Source: DATKMP01 sp035541775
GTDB lineage: Bacteria > Bacteroidota > Ignavibacteria > UBA10030
DNA length: 15,301 nt
NCBI GenBank assembly: GCA_035541775.1
Contig: DATKMP010000042.1
Span: 1-15,301 of the forward strand
Reading direction: 5' to 3'
Shown: one piece after another, positions 12,556-15,301 of the stretch
Position numbering within the stretch: position 1 is the first letter of the stretch
Layout: every line of letters starts with the position of its first letter
The notes under the pieces: model-generated
The model's input: only the letters and a program-made list of their open reading frames with translations
The model's database searches: none
Told to the model about the DNA's origin: nothing
Position numbers and translations under genes: made by a program

Positions 12556-14997
12556 TCATTTTGATTGCAAAGTTATCGTTGCGTCCGGCAATCCATCGGA
12601 TGACGCATGCAGGAGTATTCTGTCTGCTTGTTCCGTCGATTGAATGACGACAAGGCACATGCCGTTGAATGCTTTTCGGAAATTTGCATGAAACGGTTCA
12701 TGACTCGTCTCGCAGCCGTTATCGACTCCCGCTATTGCTCCTTGACCGTCAACAGAAAAATGAATAAGATTGTCCGCATATGGTACCAGCGTTCCTTGTT
12801 GATCGACAACCTTGACCGTGACAAAGGATAAATCTTTTCCATCGGCAGTTATAACGGTTCTATCGGCTTCGAGAATAATTTTTGCCGGTGCACCGGCTGT
12901 TTGTATTTCTTGCGTCAGAATTTTATTGTCGGCAGTTGTACCGATAGCTTTCAACGTTCCGGGAAAAAATGGAACTCTCCATTGGAGATGCAAGTCGTCG
13001 CCGATTTTTTCTTTTTTGCCTAACGATAGTCCATTTAAAAATAATTCTACGGATGAACAATTTGTATATGCCCACACGTCGACAGTGTCGCCTTGTTTCC
13101 AATTCCAGTGCGGAAAAAGGTGCAGGATGGGTTGCGATGTCCATTCGCTCTGATACATATAGTAAACATCTTTCGGAAATCCTGCTAAATCGATGATGCC
13201 AAAATACGAACTGCGCGCTGGCCAATCGTACGGTGTCGGTTCGCCGAGATAATCGAATCCCGTCCAGATAAACATACCGGAGAGAAAATCATACTTCTTA
13301 ACAATCTTCCACGTTTCTTCATGCGTCGATCCCCACGGCGCGCTGCAATTATCATACGAAGAACATGTAAAATCTTTATTGCCGGTGGTGAACACGCTGT
13401 CCCAATAAATCGGCCAGCGGCGGATGCTGTCCGCAGGCATGTCGTAGTGTCCGCGTGTGGCAAGCGCCGATGTCGTTTCTGTTCCAAGGAAACATTTGGC
13501 TGGATAAATCTTGGGGAATTGCGAAAAATCATTCTGATGATAATTAAAACCGATAAGATCGAGAGCACCTGATTTAATTACGGGATTCGAAGGAACAGGG
13601 TCGCTGCATGCAGAAGTGATCGGGCGCGTGGTATCGAGCTGCCGAACGAGAGACCGTAATTCTTTTGCGATGATGATGCCGCTGTCATTCTTATCCCATT
13701 GTTCCATCAGTTCGTTGCCGATACTCCACATCACCACAGAAGGATGATTGCGATCGCGCTGCACCATATCTTGAATGTCCCGCTGATGCCACTCATTCCA
13801 ATTCAATGAGTAATCGTATTTCGTTTTTCCGTGCTTCCACATGTCGAATGCTTCATCAAGAACGACAAATCCCATTTGATCGCAAAGGTCGAGCAGCTCC
13901 GGAGCGGGAGGATTATGCGATGTGCGGATTCCATTGACACCCATCGCTTTCAAGATTTCCAATTGTCGTTGTAATGCCCTATAGTTGACGGCAGCACCAA
14001 GGCAGCCGAGATCATGGTGATCGCACACACCGAGAATTTTCATGTGTTTGCCGTTCAGAGAAAATCCTTTAGCGCTATCGAATGCAAATGTCCTGATGCC
14101 GAACGGTGTTTCTGTTTGGTCGATCATAATTCCATTTTCTTCGATGGTCGTGATTGCTTTGTAGAGATAAGGATTCTCGACGGACCAAAGGAGAGGATTT
14201 TGAATGATAAGTTCCTGCTGTAAAGTTGATAAGGAATCAACAGAAAGTATTTTTTTAATATCTGCATGAGCAACAGAAATGTTTTGCGCATCGAGAATAG
14301 ATGTCCGCAGCGTGATCGCTGCATGCTCACCCGATTTATTTTTAATGGTCGTCGTGATAGAAATTGTTGCAGACCGTTCATTCACTGCCGGAGCTGTAAT
14401 GAATGTTCCCCAATGATCGACAAAAATATTGTTTGTTTTCACTAACCACACATTGCGATAAATTCCTGAACCCGAATACCAGCGCGAGTTCGGCTGTTGA
14501 GAATTGTCGACTTTTACCGCGAGAATATTTTTTGTATTCCCATAATGCAAATACGGTGTCAGTTCGTATCGGAACGAACTGTAGCCGTACGGACGTTTGC
14601 CGAGATACTGTCCGTTAAGCCAGACTTCGCTGTTGCGGTACACGCCGTCGAAATCGATAAACACAAGTCGATTTTTTTCTGTCTCTGGAATCGTGAACGA
14701 TTTCCGATACCAACCGATGCCGCCTGGCAACGCTCCGCCGCCTGCCGTCGCGGGATTATCGTTGCTGAACTCGCCTTCGATGCTCCAATCGTGCGGAACA
14801 TGGAGAACGCGCCATTGAGAATCATCATAATCCAAGCGTTGTCCATTGAGAACATCACCGAGATGAAATTGCCAGTTCTTCCCGAAATTTTCTCTTGTTC
14901 GTGGAACATCACGTTGCGCGTACGCAAAAGTGAAAATCGAAACAAAAATTCCGAAACAAAAAAGAATTGACCTCTTGAAAAAAAACAATCTGTGCAT
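12556..14997 (-). CDS. Exported glycoside hydrolase family 2 beta-galactosidase
   Basis: An enzyme hydrolysing terminal beta-galactosides, probably in the periplasm or outside. Numbered from the ATG at 14997 it has 813 residues: signal peptide 1-27 (AYA|Q); GH2 sugar-binding jelly roll about 35-190; Ig-like domain about 190-305; TIM barrel about 305-600, with the conserved GVCDHHDLG, SHNPP and VLDEAFDMW motifs, acid/base Glu429 in SIGNE and nucleophile Glu507 in LGTETTS; then a DUF4982-like segment and a GH2_C5-type Ig tail (about 705-813). This is the multi-domain Bacteroides form rather than E. coli LacZ. An ATG at 15003 lies only 1 base from the ribosome binding site AAGGAG, whereas 14997 is 7 bases away, so 14997 is preferred. 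GH2 also includes beta-glucuronidases and mannosidases, so substrate is probable, not proven. Confidence 0.92.
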   Translation of the reverse strand: MHRLFFFKRSILFCFGIFVSIFTFAYAQRDVPRTRENFGKNWQFHLGDVLNGQRLDYDDSQWRVLHVPHDWSIEGEFSNDNPATAGGGALPGGIGWYRKSFTIPETEKNRLVFIDFDGVYRNSEVWLNGQYLGKRPYGYSSFRYELTPYLHYGNTKNILAVKVDNSQQPNSRWYSGSGIYRNVWLVKTNNIFVDHWGTFITAPAVNERSATISITTTIKNKSGEHAAITLRTSILDAQNISVAHADIKKILSVDSLSTLQQELIIQNPLLWSVENPYLYKAITTIEENGIMIDQTETPFGIRTFAFDSAKGFSLNGKHMKILGVCDHHDLGCLGAAVNYRALQRQLEILKAMGVNGIRTSHNPPAPELLDLCDQMGFVVLDEAFDMWKHGKTKYDYSLNWNEWHQRDIQDMVQRDRNHPSVVMWSIGNELMEQWDKNDSGIIIAKELRSLVRQLDTTRPITSACSDPVPSNPVIKSGALDLIGFNYHQNDFSQFPKIYPAKCFLGTETTSALATRGHYDMPADSIRRWPIYWDSVFTTGNKDFTCSSYDNCSAPWGSTHEETWKIVKKYDFLSGMFIWTGFDYLGEPTPYDWPARSSYFGIIDLAGFPKDVYYMYQSEWTSQPILHLFPHWNWKQGDTVDVWAYTNCSSVELFLNGLSLGKKEKIGDDLHLQWRVPFFPGTLKAIGTTADNKILTQEIQTAGAPAKIILEADRTVITADGKDLSFVTVKVVDQQGTLVPYADNLIHFSVDGQGAIAGVDNGCETSHEPFHANFRKAFNGMCLVVIQSTEQADRILLHASSDGLPDATITLQSK

Positions 14998-15004
14998 TAC
15001 CATT

Positions 15005-15010
15005 CTCCTT
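15005..15010 (-). promoter_or_regulatory. Ribosome binding site of the GH2 gene, overlapping the upstream stop codon
   Basis: On the minus strand AAGGAG shares its first A with the stop codon TAA (15012-15010) of the PA14 gene. It sits 7 bases from the ATG at 14997 and only 1 base from the ATG at 15003, so it decides the start. Ribosomes ending the upstream gene stop on this site, suggesting coupled reinitiation. Confidence 0.75.
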
Positions 15011-15301
15011 TAATGAAAGAGCAGAGTTTTCGGAATGACTTGTTTTTTCAATCCCTGTCCTTCGATGCTGACTTCTAATGTTTTTCCGCCGCCTGCCTGA
15101 AAGAAATCGACTTTGATTTGGTGATATCCCGCTTTGAGAATCGTCGTGCCGGAAACTTCCGTCGGTGCATGCTGGCCATCGTTGTCCACAACGACATCCT
15201 CATCGATCACCAAATCGGCGCCGTCATCGGAGTTGACGTAAAATGTGTATGAGCCATCGGCGGGAATTTTTATGTAGCCGCTGTAGCGCACGCCGAAATT
15301 T
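15010..15301 (-). CDS. PA14 domain at the C-terminus of a truncated gene
   Basis: The frame stays open through the right edge, so this is only the end of a longer protein. The GTG at 15291 is internal, since the preceding codons read N-F-G in frame. The sequence fits the core of a PA14 domain, a beta-barrel carbohydrate-binding module often attached to glycosidases: VRYSGYIKIPADGSYTF, SDDGADLVID, VVDNDGQH, LKAGYHQIKVDFFQAGGG. It ends just after the domain, so PA14 is C-terminal here. The gene is 12 bases upstream of the GH2 gene on the same strand, so the two are one operon. The catalytic part lies outside the window, and a glycoside hydrolase (for example GH3 or GH20 type) is a guess from association. 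Confidence 0.85.
   Translation of the reverse strand, partial: NFGVRYSGYIKIPADGSYTFYVNSDDGADLVIDEDVVVDNDGQHAPTEVSGTTILKAGYHQIKVDFFQAGGGKTLEVSIEGQGLKKQVIPKTLLFH

Noticed and set aside
12475..12566. Bidirectional terminator in the convergent gap
   Set aside because: Only 5-bp, A/T-rich or widely spaced stems are present (for example AATCA/TGATT at 12554-12566), and no T-run follows a stable stem.
14998..15003. Start of the GH2 gene at 15003
   Set aside because: The ribosome binding site AAGGAG is only 1 base from that ATG; the ATG at 14997 has the normal 7-base spacing.

Overview
The window looks like a chromosomal segment of a Gram-negative bacterium of moderate G+C content, most likely from the Bacteroidota/Ignavibacteriota (FCB) side of the tree. 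The reasons are exported proteins whose predicted signal peptides end in A|Q (ModA, the GH2 enzyme), a small DUF6249-like membrane protein next to an ECF sigma factor, A-rich translation starts with few strong Shine-Dalgarno sites, and a Bacteroides-style GH2 beta-galactosidase. This placement is an inference, not a database result.

Layout. (1) Positions 1-392 are the 3' end of an IS3-family insertion sequence: the C-terminal half of the DD(35)E transposase and a probable right terminal repeat. (2) Positions 393-853 hold no convincing gene. Between 421 and 769 there are eight separate inverted repeats, two of them long and perfect in their arms. (3) Positions 854-3597 are a molybdate uptake operon, modA - molbindin-like (Mop/TOBE) protein - modB - modC; modB and modC overlap and the molbindin is inserted between modA and modB. 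(4) Positions 3598-3953 are a non-coding gap with small palindromes. (5) Positions 3954-8702 encode a 1582-residue soluble hybrid sensor kinase: REC, coiled coil, eight PAS or PAS-like domains, HisKA/HATPase, REC. Four of the PAS-like domains are close copies of one 135-residue unit, three of them in direct tandem with a 405-bp DNA period. (6) Positions 8703-10302 hold galactokinase, flanked by two unrecognised small ORFs (31 and 39 codons); each ends in an ATGA overlap with the gene that follows it. (7) Positions 10299-10871 encode an unrecognised, probably exported protein. (8) Positions 11110-12454 are a compact three-gene unit: DUF6249-like membrane protein, ECF sigma factor, and a two-TM protein in the usual place of an anti-sigma factor. 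(9) On the minus strand, 15301-12556 carries the C-terminal PA14 module of a truncated gene and, 12 bp downstream, an exported GH2 beta-galactosidase with a C-terminal Ig-like tail.

How it fits together. ModA, ModB and ModC import molybdate for cofactor synthesis, and the molbindin probably stores or buffers the oxyanion. The GH2 enzyme would release galactose outside the cytoplasm and GalK would phosphorylate it for the Leloir pathway, so the right half has a galactoside-use theme. The sensor kinase and the sigma-factor unit are signalling modules with no visible target in the window. I see no CRISPR array, tRNA, rRNA, phage genes or recognisable defence system. The most unusual features are the hairpin cluster next to the IS end, the amplified PAS-like repeat array, and the coupled small ORFs.
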